A program made the position numbers and the translations under genes. 64,000 bases of DNA from Kiloniellales bacterium (GTDB taxonomy: Bacteria > Pseudomonadota > Alphaproteobacteria > Kiloniellales > JAKSBE01): NCBI GenBank assembly GCA_030066685.1, contig JASJBF010000015.1:1-64000 (forward strand). The letters are read 5' to 3'. This document shows, piece by piece, positions 1-13,292 of this stretch; position 1 is the first letter of the stretch, and every line of letters starts with the position of its first letter. The notes under the pieces were generated by a model, which made no database searches, was not told the origin of the DNA, and worked only from the letters and a program-made list of their open reading frames with translations.

Positions 1-1
1 C

Positions 2-577
2 TTCGGCGTCTCCAACTACCGCGCCTGGCGGATCGCCGAGATCGTCCGGCTCTGCGACCTGCAGGGCGTGCCGCGGCCGGTGGTCAGCCAGCCCTACTAC
101 AACGCCATGAACCGTATGCCCGAGGTCGAGCACCTGCCGGCCTGCGGCCACTACGGTCTGGGCGTGGTGCCCTACAGCCCGCTGGCCCGCGGCGTGCTGA
201 CCGGCAAGTACCATCCCGACGAGGCGCCGCCCGCCGAGACCCGCGCCGGGGCCGAGGACACCCGGATGATGCAGACCGAGTGGCGCCGCGAATCCCTGGT
301 CATTGCCCAGAAGGTCAAGGCCCATGCCGAGGCGCAGGGCATCACCCCCGGCCAGTTCGCCGTCGCCTGGCTGCTCAACAACGCCCTGGTCACCGCGCCC
401 ATCGCGGGGCCGCGGACCGAGGCCCAGTGGGCCGACTACCTGGGCGGCCTGGACTACGCCTTCACCGCCGAGGACGAGGCCCTGATCGACGGCCTGGTTC
501 CGAGCGGCCATCCCTCGACCCCCGGCTACAGCGACCCCGCCTACCCGATCGAGGGCCGGGTCGCGCTGAGCGGCTGA
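2..577 (+). CDS. Aldo/keto reductase, C-terminal part (cut by the window start)
   Basis: The frame is open from the first in-frame codon to a TGA, so the N-terminal half, which carries the catalytic Tyr/Lys/His/Asp of the family, lies outside the window. Visible pieces are the FGVSNY strand, the SQPYYN segment, the cofactor strand PYSPLARGVLTGKY and the IAGPRTEAQW segment; in this family the last two line the NADP site. Family role: NAD(P)H-dependent reduction of aldehydes or ketones in the cytosol. The substrate cannot be read from this part. It ends 10 bp before the next gene on the same strand, so the two may be cotranscribed. A second AKR lies at 59.4-60.4 kb but is of the Tas type and not a close relative. 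Confidence 0.9.
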   Translation, partial: FGVSNYRAWRIAEIVRLCDLQGVPRPVVSQPYYNAMNRMPEVEHLPACGHYGLGVVPYSPLARGVLTGKYHPDEAPPAETRAGAEDTRMMQTEWRRESLVIAQKVKAHAEAQGITPGQFAVAWLLNNALVTAPIAGPRTEAQWADYLGGLDYAFTAEDEALIDGLVPSGHPSTPGYSDPAYPIEGRVALSG

Positions 578-587
578 GGGCGAGACC

Positions 588-1004
588 GTGCACAGCCTCC
601 CCGGCCGTTGCCACTGCGGCAACCTCACCCTGGTCTACGAGACCGCCGTGCCGCCCGCCGAGACCGAGGTCCGGGCCTGCGCCTGCGGCTTCTGCCGGCG
701 CCACGGCGCGCTGAGCGTTTCCGATCCCGAGGGCCGCCTGCGGATCGCGGTCGCCGACCCGCAGCGCCTGATCCGCTACCGCTTCGCCCTGGGCACGGCC
801 GACTTCCTGATCTGCGCCGACTGCGGGGTCTACGCCGCCGCGGTCCTGGCCGAGGGCGACGCGGCCTGGGCGGTGCTGAACCTCAACCTGCTGGACGCCC
901 GCGACGACTTCACCCGGGCGCCCCGGGTCGCCGACTACGATGGCGAGGACACGGCCGCCCGGGTCCGCCGCCGCAAGGCCAGGTGGACCCCGATCGCCGC
1001 CTGA
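588..1004 (+). CDS. GFA / Mss4-like zinc-binding protein
   Basis: This 138-residue protein has the cysteine layout of the GFA (glutathione-dependent formaldehyde-activating, CENP-V) fold: GRCHCGNL near the N-terminus, CACGFCRRHG around residue 30-40 and CADCGVY around residue 75. These cysteines bind structural and catalytic zinc in known members. The start is GTG at 588; I see no strong Shine-Dalgarno sequence, and the gene may be translationally coupled to the reductase 10 bp upstream. Many GFA proteins are misannotated as formaldehyde-activating enzymes, and only a small thiol-binding zinc fold is supported here. Its pairing with an oxidoreductase fits aldehyde or glutathione-adduct metabolism, which is inference. 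Confidence 0.8.
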   Translation: MHSLPGRCHCGNLTLVYETAVPPAETEVRACACGFCRRHGALSVSDPEGRLRIAVADPQRLIRYRFALGTADFLICADCGVYAAAVLAEGDAAWAVLNLNLLDARDDFTRAPRVADYDGEDTAARVRRRKARWTPIAA

Positions 1005-1017
1005 TCAGCTGCCGTTC

Positions 1018-1371
1018 TCAACCGCCGTTCAGGGCCTGGGCCGCGCGGGCGTGGAGGGCGCGCTCGGCCTCGCCTTCGGCCGCCGGGAACTCGGTCCGCA
1101 GCCGCTCCAGGGCCTTGATCGTGCCGGCGTGGTCGTGGAGGCCGAAGCGGGCCTGGGCCAGGTCGGCCAGCAGTTCGGCGCTGGCACCGTAGATCAGGCA
1201 GCTCTCCAGCAGGTCCCGCGCCTCCTCGTGGTAGCCCTTGCCCAGGCACTTGCGGGCCAGCTTGCGCCGTTCCGGCACGGGCTGGCCCAGGGCCTTGAGG
1301 CGCGTGGGCCAGTAGAGCCGCCATTTCGGCTTGGGGCGCTGAAACCTGATCTTCTTTCGGGGCCGAGGCAT
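1018..1371 (-). CDS. Small TPR-like protein, paralogue of the upstream gene
   Basis: A 117-residue soluble protein with a very basic N-terminus (MPRPRKKIRFQRPKPKWR) and then one to two TPR-like helix pairs. The segments LARKCLGKGYHEEARDLLESCL and LAQARFGLHDHAGTIKALERL line up directly with LAKECLYKNRYEEAQELLAGCL and LAKARFGLQDFAGSVEALDRL of the gene just upstream, so this is a truncated tandem paralogue that lost the membrane part. It starts 25 bp after its partner's stop, which indicates one transcript. Function unknown; TPR units normally bind proteins, and a partner role with the membrane-bound copy is inference. Confidence 0.75.
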   Translation of the reverse strand: MPRPRKKIRFQRPKPKWRLYWPTRLKALGQPVPERRKLARKCLGKGYHEEARDLLESCLIYGASAELLADLAQARFGLHDHAGTIKALERLRTEFPAAEGEAERALHARAAQALNGG

Positions 1372-1396
1372 GCCCCTTCAGATAGGCGGCCCGGGC

Positions 1397-2170
1397 TTAG
1401 GCGCCAAGCCGTTCCCGGGCGATTTCGTACCACTCGCGCTGGGCCCGGTAGTAGGGCTTGGGCGCCAGCTCGACCGAGCGGACGACCTCGGCGAAGACCT
1501 CGCGGGCCTCGTCCCGGCGGCCGGCCTGCTCGAGCAGCAGACCGTAGCGGCAGCGCGCCTCCTCGCCGGCGAAGTAGCCGACCAGGGCCTCGTATTCATA
1601 AAGCGCCTGCTCGGTCTCGCCCTGGCCCTCAAGGCCGCGGGCGTAGAGCAGATGACCCTCGGCGGACTGGAAATTCGGGTCCGCCTGTCGCAGCCGGTCC
1701 AGGGCCTCGACGCTGCCGGCGAAGTCCTGCAGCCCGAAGCGGGCCTTGGCCAGGGCCAGCAGGATCGCCGGGTCCTCGCCGTGGATCCCCTGCAGGCAGC
1801 CGGCCAGCAGCTCCTGCGCCTCTTCGTAGCGGTTCTTGTAGAGGCACTCCTTGGCCAGCTTGAAGCGGTTCTCCACGGTGTCGGCGCGCGCCGCCTCCCG
1901 GGTCAGCTGGCGAAGCTCGCGGTCCGGGTTGACCACCGAGTCCAGGTCCTTGGCGACCTGCCGGCCGGCGCGACTGTGCGCCAGCTCCGGCAGGATCTCG
2001 ACGAAGAAATAGGCGATCGCGCCGACCAGCGGCAGCATCATGACGATGAAGACCCAGTAGGTCTGCCGCCCGGTCTTCAGGACGTGGACGACCAGCAGGA
2101 TCTGGAAGGCGATGACGACGGCGCCAAGGATCGGCACGGCACGAAACCCGATGCTCTCTGGAGACGCCAC
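1397..2170 (-). CDS. Membrane-anchored TPR protein with PLDc_N-like membrane hairpin
   Basis: A 257-residue protein. Two hydrophobic helices at about residues 11-31 and 39-60, separated by a short KTGRQTYW turn, look like the PLDc_N (phospholipase D nuclease N-terminal) membrane hairpin. They are followed by a charged linker and four or so TPR-like repeats (residues about 100-250), so the repeat domain is probably cytoplasmic. No catalytic residues are visible, so a scaffold role is more likely than an enzyme. It heads a two-gene unit with the truncated paralogue downstream. Comparable 'tetratricopeptide repeat protein' genes are common in alphaproteobacteria without known function. Confidence 0.8.
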   Translation of the reverse strand: MASPESIGFRAVPILGAVVIAFQILLVVHVLKTGRQTYWVFIVMMLPLVGAIAYFFVEILPELAHSRAGRQVAKDLDSVVNPDRELRQLTREAARADTVENRFKLAKECLYKNRYEEAQELLAGCLQGIHGEDPAILLALAKARFGLQDFAGSVEALDRLRQADPNFQSAEGHLLYARGLEGQGETEQALYEYEALVGYFAGEEARCRYGLLLEQAGRRDEAREVFAEVVRSVELAPKPYYRAQREWYEIARERLGA

Positions 2171-2598
2171 CCTTTCAGGTTGCGCTTAGCACAGGGTTAA
2201 CACGCAGCCGGCCGGTCGCGCATACCCTGTCCGGGGGCCCTTTCGCCGGCCGCCGAAAAGTAGCCCCCCTGCCGCGCAAAGGGGGGATCGCGGCAGAGGG
2301 GCACCGAGTGGAAGCACTCTTTTCTTGCAGGCTGCTGACGGCGCGGCGGCGGGGGATTGACCGCCTGCCGTCTGCCTGTCCGAGTAGTTCGTTCCGGAAT
2401 TGGGCAGGTTTGTGGCTGCGGCGTTAACTTTTCTCCATCTTGCGCGATCTCGGGCGCGGCCGGGGGATCCATCGAGGGGGCAAGATGGCGGGCGTGATGA
2501 TCGTGACCGGCGGCAGCTGGGCCGATCGTCTGGCTGCTGTCCGTGGAGTCGCCCTATACGACGGGTGCGGTGTTGCGAGTGTCGGGCGGCCGCTGAGC
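2171..2598. other. 428-bp non-coding region with a GC hairpin
   Basis: No convincing gene. It holds the upstream region of the TPR unit on the minus strand and the region behind the outer-membrane protein gene. A hairpin with arms CCCCCCT (2264-2270) and AGGGGGG (2280-2286) is clear. At 2418-2437 a 20-mer, GCGGCGTTAACTTTTCTCCA, recurs with one mismatch at 22744-22763. The hairpin could be a terminator for the barrel gene, but no U-run follows on the minus strand. Confidence 0.5.
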
Positions 2599-3279
2599 CT
2601 AGAAGGAGACGCCGAAGATCAGCATCAGGTCGTGGGAATGCAGGTCGGCATCCGGATCGCCGGCCTCCCGGTCCAGGGTGGCGCGGTCGCTCTCGCCCTG
2701 GCCGACGTAGCGGTAGGCCAGCGAGAGGTTGAGGTTGCTCGACAGCGGCATGTTGACGCCGGCGGTCAGGCCCCAGGAGAGGTTGTAGCGCTCCCGGTCC
2801 GCCTCCTCGGCGCTCAGGCCGGCCGTGCCCGAGGCGCCGTCGCCGGGCCGCCGGGTCAGGCCGATGCCACCGCCCAGGTAGGGCTGCATGTTCATGCCGA
2901 AGAGCCCCTCTTCGCCCAGGTCGAAGGCGTAGAGCAGGCTGACCGTGGCGGAGGTGTCGGCCTCCCCCGTCTCGCCGCGCAGGGCCGCTAGCTCGCCGGC
3001 GTAGGCCTCCTGCAGGGCAAAGGGAGACTGCTGGCCGAGACCGGCGGCGATGCGCCACTCGCCGCTTTCGCGTGGCAGGGCATAGCCCATGGAGACGCCC
3101 AAGCCCTTAAGCCCGCCTGAGGGATTGCTTCCCGCCGGGCTCAAAGCGAAGCTGCTCGCCGAGGCTTGATTCGCGGCCGGGAGATCGAAATCGAGGTAAA
3201 ACCGATCCTCACCGGCCGCGGCCGGCCGTGCCAGGCCGATCAGCGCCACAACGGTTAAGAAAAGGTTAATACTTCGCAC
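2599..3279 (-). CDS. Outer-membrane beta-barrel protein (porin-like family)
   Basis: A 226-residue protein with a clear signal peptide (MRSINLFLTVVALIGLARPAAAG, cleaved near residue 23). The mature part consists of alternating amphipathic strands such as YNLSWGLTAGVNMPL and NLNLSLAYRYVGQG. It ends in LMLIFGVSF, and the terminal Phe is the usual BAM-recognition signature of outer-membrane barrels. The size suits an 8-stranded barrel of the OmpA/Omp25 or lipid A deacylase-like size class, but no enzyme residues were recognised, so structural or transport roles stay open. It is monocistronic, divergent from zapE across an AT-richer 170-bp spacer. A CtrA-like dyad overlaps its first codons. Confidence 0.8.
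   Translation of the reverse strand: MRSINLFLTVVALIGLARPAAAGEDRFYLDFDLPAANQASASSFALSPAGSNPSGGLKGLGVSMGYALPRESGEWRIAAGLGQQSPFALQEAYAGELAALRGETGEADTSATVSLLYAFDLGEEGLFGMNMQPYLGGGIGLTRRPGDGASGTAGLSAEEADRERYNLSWGLTAGVNMPLSSNLNLSLAYRYVGQGESDRATLDREAGDPDADLHSHDLMLIFGVSF
3255..3269. promoter_or_regulatory. CtrA-like dyad TTAA-N7-TTAA inside the start of the barrel gene
   Basis: TTAA at 3255-3258 and TTAA at 3266-3269 are separated by 7 bp, and read on the minus strand the element is TTAACCTTTTCTTAACC. This matches the alphaproteobacterial CtrA consensus TTAA-N7-TTAA. It falls in codons 4-9 of the outer-membrane protein, where Leu/Phe/Leu/Thr codons make chance TTAA more likely. A second, N8-spaced TTAA pair lies at 3383-3398. 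Regulation by CtrA is only a possibility. Confidence 0.3.
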
Positions 3280-3407
3280 GCTCTGAATCCCCGAAAACCT
3301 GACGAAATGTAGCAGGTTTGATCCTAAAAGGCCAAAATCAACTTTAGGTTAGTTTCGTGACCTTTGCCGCTTTGCCTGACCGTTAAACGATTCTTTAACC
3401 CTCTACA

Positions 3408-3451
3408 CCAGTGAAACGCTTCAACCCCTTGTACCAGTGCAACACATTCAA
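3408..3451 (+). repeat. Imperfect direct repeat ahead of zapE
   Basis: CCAGTGAAACGCTTCAA (3408-3424) recurs as CCAGTGCAACACATTCAA (3434-3451), ending directly at the zapE start codon. The second copy takes the place where a Shine-Dalgarno sequence would be expected, and none is visible. It may be the result of a small slip duplication or a control element of zapE translation. Confidence 0.5.
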
Positions 3452-4594
3452 ATGACCGACGGTCCGCTTCCAGTCTATCGCCAACGCCGCCGGGACCGCC
3501 TGATCAAGCCCGACATGGCACAGGAACTCGCGGCGGAGAAACTGCAGAGCCTCCACAATGCGCTCCGACACTACGAACCGGCGATGGGCCGCGGCGGCTG
3601 GAAGGCGCGTCTCGGCCTGGAACGGCGCAAAGCGGATCCCCCGCAAGGCCTTTATATGTTCGGCGGGGTGGGCCGCGGCAAGTCCATGTTGATGGATATC
3701 TTCTTTGAATCCGCCCCTGTTGCATTAAAGCAACGGGTCCATTTCCACGCCTTCATGGCCCAGGTCCACGACCGCCTGCACGACTGGCGCCAGAAGACCA
3801 AGGGCAGCAAGGCCGACCCCCTGCCCGAGCTGGCCGCCGAGCTGGCGGAAGAAGCCTGGTTGCTCTGCTTCGACGAATTCCACGTGGTCAATATCGCCGA
3901 CGCCATGATCCTGGCCCGGCTCTTCACCGGACTCTTCGACCGGGGCGTGGTGATGGTCGCGACCTCCAACTTCCCGCCGGACCGGCTCTACGAGGGCGGC
4001 CTGCAGCGCGAACGCTTCCTGCCCTTCATCGAGCTGCTCAAGCGGCGCCTCGACGTGCTCGAGCTGGACGGCCTCCTGGACTATCGCCTGGCCCGCCTGC
4101 GCGAGCTGGAGGTCTACCATCAGCCCCTGGACGCCGCGGCCGAGGCGGCGCTGGAGGCCGCCTTCGCCCGCCTGACCGAAGGCGCCGCAACTGCGCCGGA
4201 CAGCCTGACGGTCAAGGGCAGAACCCTGGAGGTGCCGGCGGCCGCCCGCGGCGTCGCCCGCTTCGACTTCGCCGAGCTCTGCGAGCGCCCCCTGGGCGCC
4301 GAGGACTACCTGGCCCTGGCCCGGCGCTACCACACCCTGGTCCTGGCCGGCGTCCCGATGCTGACCCCGGAACGGCGCGATGCGGCGCGGCGATTCATGG
4401 TCCTGATCGACGCGCTCTACGAGCAGCGGGTCAATCTCATCGTCTCGGCCGAGGCCGCCCCGGAAGCCCTCTACCCCGAGGGCAGCGGCGCCTTCGAGTT
4501 CCAGCGCACCGTCTCGCGCCTCAACGAGATGCAGTCCAAGGACTACGTCGAGGCCGCCTCGGCCCCAAACGCGGCGCGGCGCGCCAGCGTCTAG
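3452..4594 (+). CDS. zapE: Cell division ATPase ZapE (AFG1-like)
   Basis: A 380-residue AFG1/ZapE ATPase. Walker A GGVGRGKS is at about residues 71-78, Walker B LLCFDEF at about 137-143, followed by the sensor segment VATSNFPP. The C-terminal RFMVLIDALYEQRVNL helix is also typical. In E. coli ZapE binds FtsZ and acts at the constriction site; mitochondrial AFG1/LACE1 is linked to turnover of respiratory chain subunits. I chose ATG 3452 because the protein from there begins like family members; a GTG at 3437 is the alternative. zapE placed just ahead of mdh and the succinyl-CoA genes is a common alphaproteobacterial order. The next gene follows after 9 bp. Confidence 0.93.
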   Translation: MTDGPLPVYRQRRRDRLIKPDMAQELAAEKLQSLHNALRHYEPAMGRGGWKARLGLERRKADPPQGLYMFGGVGRGKSMLMDIFFESAPVALKQRVHFHAFMAQVHDRLHDWRQKTKGSKADPLPELAAELAEEAWLLCFDEFHVVNIADAMILARLFTGLFDRGVVMVATSNFPPDRLYEGGLQRERFLPFIELLKRRLDVLELDGLLDYRLARLRELEVYHQPLDAAAEAALEAAFARLTEGAATAPDSLTVKGRTLEVPAAARGVARFDFAELCERPLGAEDYLALARRYHTLVLAGVPMLTPERRDAARRFMVLIDALYEQRVNLIVSAEAAPEALYPEGSGAFEFQRTVSRLNEMQSKDYVEAASAPNAARRASV

Positions 4595-4603
4595 TCCGAG
4601 CCC

Positions 4604-4999
4604 GTGCTAACCGAAGCCGAGATCCAAGATCGGCGGCCGGTCTGGGTCGCCCTGTCCGAGCTCTGGCTCGATACCGAGCTGCAGGACCGCGACTTCGACC
4701 ACATCGCGAGGGTGCTCCGAGCCAGCGGCTACGACCGGGACGCCTTGGACCGGATCCTGGCCGAGGAGGTAGCGCCGGTGGTCTATCTCAACCTCTATTC
4801 GGTCGCCGGCGTCTGGACCGGCTTCGATCCGGATTGGCTCTGCGCCGAGATCTCGCGCAGGCTGCGAACGCGGGGACCAATCCGCGCCTGGCTCGTGCGG
4901 CGACGGCGTGCCGTGATGACAGGCCTAATCCGCGATGAATGGCAGGCGGTGCTGCGCCGCTACGATGCCTTGGCAGAGGAAGCAGATGCTTCGCGCTGA
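4604..4999 (+). CDS. DUF7079-like small cytosolic protein
   Basis: A 131-residue soluble protein starting with GTG 9 bp after zapE. Its core, WVALSELWLDTELQDRDF, the helix HIARVLRASGYDRDALDRIL and the later SVAGVWTGFDPDWL, matches my memory of the DUF7079 family, a small all-helical group without known function. Acidic residues flank conserved tryptophans. It has no signal peptide or membrane segment. The family name is from pattern memory, so the function should be taken as unknown. It probably shares the zapE transcript; a 150-bp gap with a small GC hairpin separates it from mdh. Confidence 0.7.
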   Translation: MLTEAEIQDRRPVWVALSELWLDTELQDRDFDHIARVLRASGYDRDALDRILAEEVAPVVYLNLYSVAGVWTGFDPDWLCAEISRRLRTRGPIRAWLVRRRRAVMTGLIRDEWQAVLRRYDALAEEADASR

Positions 5000-6187
<1,188 letters not shown>

Positions 6188-6190
<3 letters not shown>

Positions 6191-6239
6191 AGCGGGATGA
6201 TTTGAAGTCGAAGGGACTTCAAATCTGAATCCCGCTCTA
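6188..6239. repeat. Palindromic repeat 1 overlapping the mdh stop
   Basis: Nested inverted repeat: outer arms TAGAGCGGGAT (6188-6198) and ATCCCGCTCTA (6229-6239), inner arms ATTTGAAGTC (6200-6209) and GACTTCAAAT (6215-6224). The first three bases are the mdh stop codon. It shares the core ATGATTTGARGTC with the next hairpin, so this is a repeat family rather than a simple terminator; no U-run follows. Confidence 0.85.
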
Positions 6240-6252
6240 ATCCAACAGTTGA

Positions 6253-6297
6253 GAGCACGATGATTTGAGGTCGATTCGACCTCAAATCATCGTGCTC
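6253..6297. repeat. Palindromic repeat 2, perfect 22-bp arms
   Basis: Arms 6253-6274 and 6276-6297 are perfect reverse complements with one central base; the arm begins GAGCACGATGATTTGAGGTC. It has the same ATGATTTGARGTC core as the hairpin 14 bp upstream. Such a long perfect palindrome would form a very stable hairpin in RNA and could protect or end the mdh message. Confidence 0.85.
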
Positions 6298-6514
6298 GTG
6301 GGCGCCGGCCGCCGTCCCGAGCCCGTAAGTTCCCGGTGTCCCTGCGCCGGGCCCTGTCCGGCGGGTCGGCGGCAGCGCGGTTGCACGCGCGGTCGGGCTT
6401 GCTACAGTACTTAAGTCTTAGAGGAGACAGGGACCGGGCAGCGCGGCCGCGGGGGCCGCGTAAACGAATTCTTCGAACGAACGTCTCCCCCTCGAGCGAG
6501 GCTCAATCCTTCCT
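6298..6514 (+). other. Upstream region of the suc operon
   Basis: No gene seen. The stretch between the mdh hairpins and sucC probably holds the suc promoter: the AT-richer piece TTGCTACAGTACTTAAGTCTTA at about 6399-6420 is the only part with promoter-like composition, about 95 bp ahead of sucC. No convincing Shine-Dalgarno sequence precedes the sucC ATG. The exact promoter cannot be fixed by eye. Confidence 0.35.
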
Positions 6515-7710
<1,196 letters not shown>

Positions 7711-7711
<1 letters not shown>

Positions 7712-8586
7712 TGGCGGTTCTCGTCGACAAGGATACCAAGGTCATCTGCCAGGGCTTCACCGGCTCTCAGGGCACCTTCCATTCCGAGCAGGCCATCGCC
7801 TACGGCACCCGGATGGTCGGTGGCGTCACCCCCGGCAAGGGCGGTAGCACGCACCTCGACCTGCCGGTCTTCGACACGGTGGCGGAGGCGGTCGAGAAGA
7901 CCGGCGCCGAGGCTTCGGTGATCTACGTGCCGCCGCCCTTCGCGGCCGATGCGATCCTGGAATGCATCGACGCCGAGGTCGGCCTGGCGGTCTGCATCAC
8001 CGAAGGCATCCCGGTGCTCGACATGGTCCGGGTCAAGCGGGCCCTCGGCGGCTCCAAGACCCGGCTGGTCGGGCCCAACTGCCCGGGGGTGATCACGCCC
8101 GAGGCCTGCAAGATCGGCATCATGCCGGGTCACATCCACGCCCGCGGCAGGATCGGCGTGGTTTCGCGCTCGGGCACCCTGACCTACGAGGCCGTGGCCC
8201 AGACCACCGCGGCCGGGCTGGGGCAGTCGACCTGCATCGGGATCGGCGGCGACCCGGTCAACGGCACCAACTTCATCGACTGCCTGGAGATGTTACTGGC
8301 CGACGACGAGACCGACGGCATCGTCATGATCGGCGAGATCGGCGGCTCCGCCGAGGAGGAAGCCGCCACGTTTTATAGTAAGTCGAAAGTTAATAAGCCG
8401 ATGGTAGGATTCATCGCCGGTCGAACGGCGCCGCCGGGGCGGCGCATGGGCCACGCCGGTGCCATCATCTCCGGCGGCAAGGGCGGTGCGGAGGACAAGA
8501 TCGAGGCGATGAAGTCGGCCGGAATCCTGGTTGCCGACTCGCCCGCCACGCTCGGAAGCACCATGTTGAAGGCGATGAAGGGCTGA
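7711..8586 (+). CDS. sucD: Succinyl-CoA ligase, alpha subunit
   Basis: A 291-residue CoA-binding subunit, partner of SucC. It has the Rossmann CoA-site start [21 protein letters not shown], and the phosphohistidine in RRMGHAGAI (His about 248, His246 in E. coli). I chose ATG 7711, which overlaps the sucC stop, over GTG 7708. One oddity: codons 221-233 (8371-8409) read TTT TAT AGT AAG TCG AAA GTT AAT AAG CCG ATG GTA GGA, a run of AT-rich codons otherwise avoided in this gene, just before the active-site loop. The protein sequence there is still family-like. Confidence 0.97.
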
Positions 8587-8671
8587 TCCGGACCCGGGGA
8601 AAAACGGCCCCGGGGACCACCAAAGCAAGGGCGGCGCGGGCGGCCCGAAGGCCGTCGCGCCGAAGCGGAGC

Positions 8672-11572
<2,901 letters not shown>

Positions 11573-11603
11573 CCAGCCCGGCGAGCAAAGAGGCAGGACG
11601 ATC

Positions 11604-13211
11604 ATGACAAGCGATATTCTGGTCCCCACGCTCGGCGAATCGGTTAGCGAGGCGACGGTCGCGCAATGGCTAAAGAAGCCCGGCGAGGCGGTCGCCCTCG
11701 ACGAGCCGGTGGTCGAGCTCGAGACCGACAAGGTCACCCTCGAGGTCAACGCCGCCGAGGCCGGCGTGCTTTCCGAGATCGTGGTCGAGGCCGGCGCCAA
11801 CGTCGAGGTCGGCGCCCTGCTCGGCCGGATCGCCGAGGGCGAGGGCGCGGCTCCCGCAGCGGTCGAGGCCAAGCCGGAAGCCCCGGCCCCCGCCGCACCG
11901 GCCGCCAACGGCGGCGGCGCGCCCAGCGAGGTTGTGGTGCCGGCCCTGGGCGAATCGGTCAGCGAAGGCACGGTCGGGCAGTGGATGAAGCAGGTCGGCG
12001 AGGTCGTTGCCGCCGACGAGCCCCTGGTCGAGCTCGAGACCGACAAGGTGACCCTCGAGGTCAACGCCCCGGTGTCGGGCGTGCTTAGCGAGATCAAGGT
12101 GCAGGAAGGCGCGACCGTCGAGGTCGGCGCGGTGCTGGCGATCGTCACCGGCGGCGGCGCCCCGGCGGCGCCGGCGCCCGTCGAGGTCGGGCCCGCGCAC
12201 GGTGAGCTCTCGCCGGCGGTGCGCAAGATGCTGGCCGAGCACGATCTCGACCCGGCCCAGGTGCCCGGCACCGGCAAGGGCGGCCGGATCACCACCGAGG
12301 ACGTGGTCGACTACCTGGAAAAGGGCGCCGCCGCTGCGGCGCCGGCGCCCGCCGCGCCCTCCCCTGCGGGCTTCGCGCCCGGCGCGGTGCCGCGCAGCGG
12401 CCCCGGCGGCAAGATCACCAAGGCCGACCTTCAGGGCGTTCTCGGCGCCGCAGCCCCCGCGGCCAAGGCCCCCTCTCCAGGCGGGGTGACGGCCAGAGCG
12501 ACGCCTGCCGGCCCGCGCGAAGAGCGGGTCCGCATGACCAAGCTGCGTCAGACCATCGCCCGGCGCCTGAAGGAGGCCCAGACCACCGCCGCCATGCTGA
12601 CCACCTTCAACGAGGTCGACATGGGCGCGGTCATGGCCCTGCGCGCCAAGCACAAGGAAGGCTTCGAGAAGAAGCACGGGGTCAAGCTCGGCTTCATGTC
12701 CTTCTTCGCCAAGGCCGTGGTCGCCGCCTTGAAGGAGTTCCCCTCGGTCAACGCCCGGATCGACGGCGAGGAGATCGTCTACAACAAGTTCTACGACATC
12801 GGCATGGCGGTCTCGACGCCCAACGGCCTGATGGTCCCGATCCTGCGCGACTGCGACGTCAAGTCCTTCGCCGAGATCGAGGCGGCTCTCGGCGAGGTCG
12901 CGGCGCGCGCGCGCGACGGCAAGATCGGCATGGACGAGCTGCAGGGCGGCAGCTTCACCATCACCAACGGCGGCGTCTTCGGCTCGCTCAACTCGACGCC
13001 GATCCTCAACATGCCGCAGTCGGCAATCCTGGGCCTGCACAAGATCCAGGAGCGGCCCATGGCGGTGAAGGGCGAGGTCGTGATCCGGCCGATGATGTAC
13101 CTGGCGCTGAGCTACGACCACCGGATCATCGACGGCCGCGAGGCGGTGACCTTCCTGGTCCGGGTCAAGGAATGCATCGAAGACCCGGAACGGATGCTGG
13201 TCGGGCTTTAG
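11604..13211 (+). CDS. sucB: Dihydrolipoyl succinyltransferase E2 with two lipoyl domains
   Basis: E2 core of the 2-oxoglutarate dehydrogenase complex. Domains: lipoyl 1 (about 1-77, [13 protein letters not shown] with Lys 43), Ala/Pro linker, lipoyl 2 (about 107-182, the same motif with Lys 148), E1/E3-binding domain (about 202-240, [20 protein letters not shown]), a short partial repeat of that domain's second half (about 260-281, [20 protein letters not shown]), then the catalytic domain with SYDHRIIDG near residue 506. The E. coli type has one lipoyl domain and about 405 residues; this one has 535. The extra lipoyl domain and extra half binding domain look like internal duplications. Confidence 0.96.
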   Translation: MTSDILVPTLGESVSEATVAQWLKKPGEAVALDEPVVELETDKVTLEVNAAEAGVLSEIVVEAGANVEVGALLGRIAEGEGAAPAAVEAKPEAPAPAAPAANGGGAPSEVVVPALGESVSEGTVGQWMKQVGEVVAADEPLVELETDKVTLEVNAPVSGVLSEIKVQEGATVEVGAVLAIVTGGGAPAAPAPVEVGPAHGELSPAVRKMLAEHDLDPAQVPGTGKGGRITTEDVVDYLEKGAAAAAPAPAAPSPAGFAPGAVPRSGPGGKITKADLQGVLGAAAPAAKAPSPGGVTARATPAGPREERVRMTKLRQTIARRLKEAQTTAAMLTTFNEVDMGAVMALRAKHKEGFEKKHGVKLGFMSFFAKAVVAALKEFPSVNARIDGEEIVYNKFYDIGMAVSTPNGLMVPILRDCDVKSFAEIEAALGEVAARARDGKIGMDELQGGSFTITNGGVFGSLNSTPILNMPQSAILGLHKIQERPMAVKGEVVIRPMMYLALSYDHRIIDGREAVTFLVRVKECIEDPERMLVGL

Positions 13212-13292
13212 GCCTCTGCCTCAAGCCGACCTTCCGTCTCTGTGCTGATCCCTGGTGTCCGACGGCTTGCCTGTCTTCGCCGCAGCCGGTCT

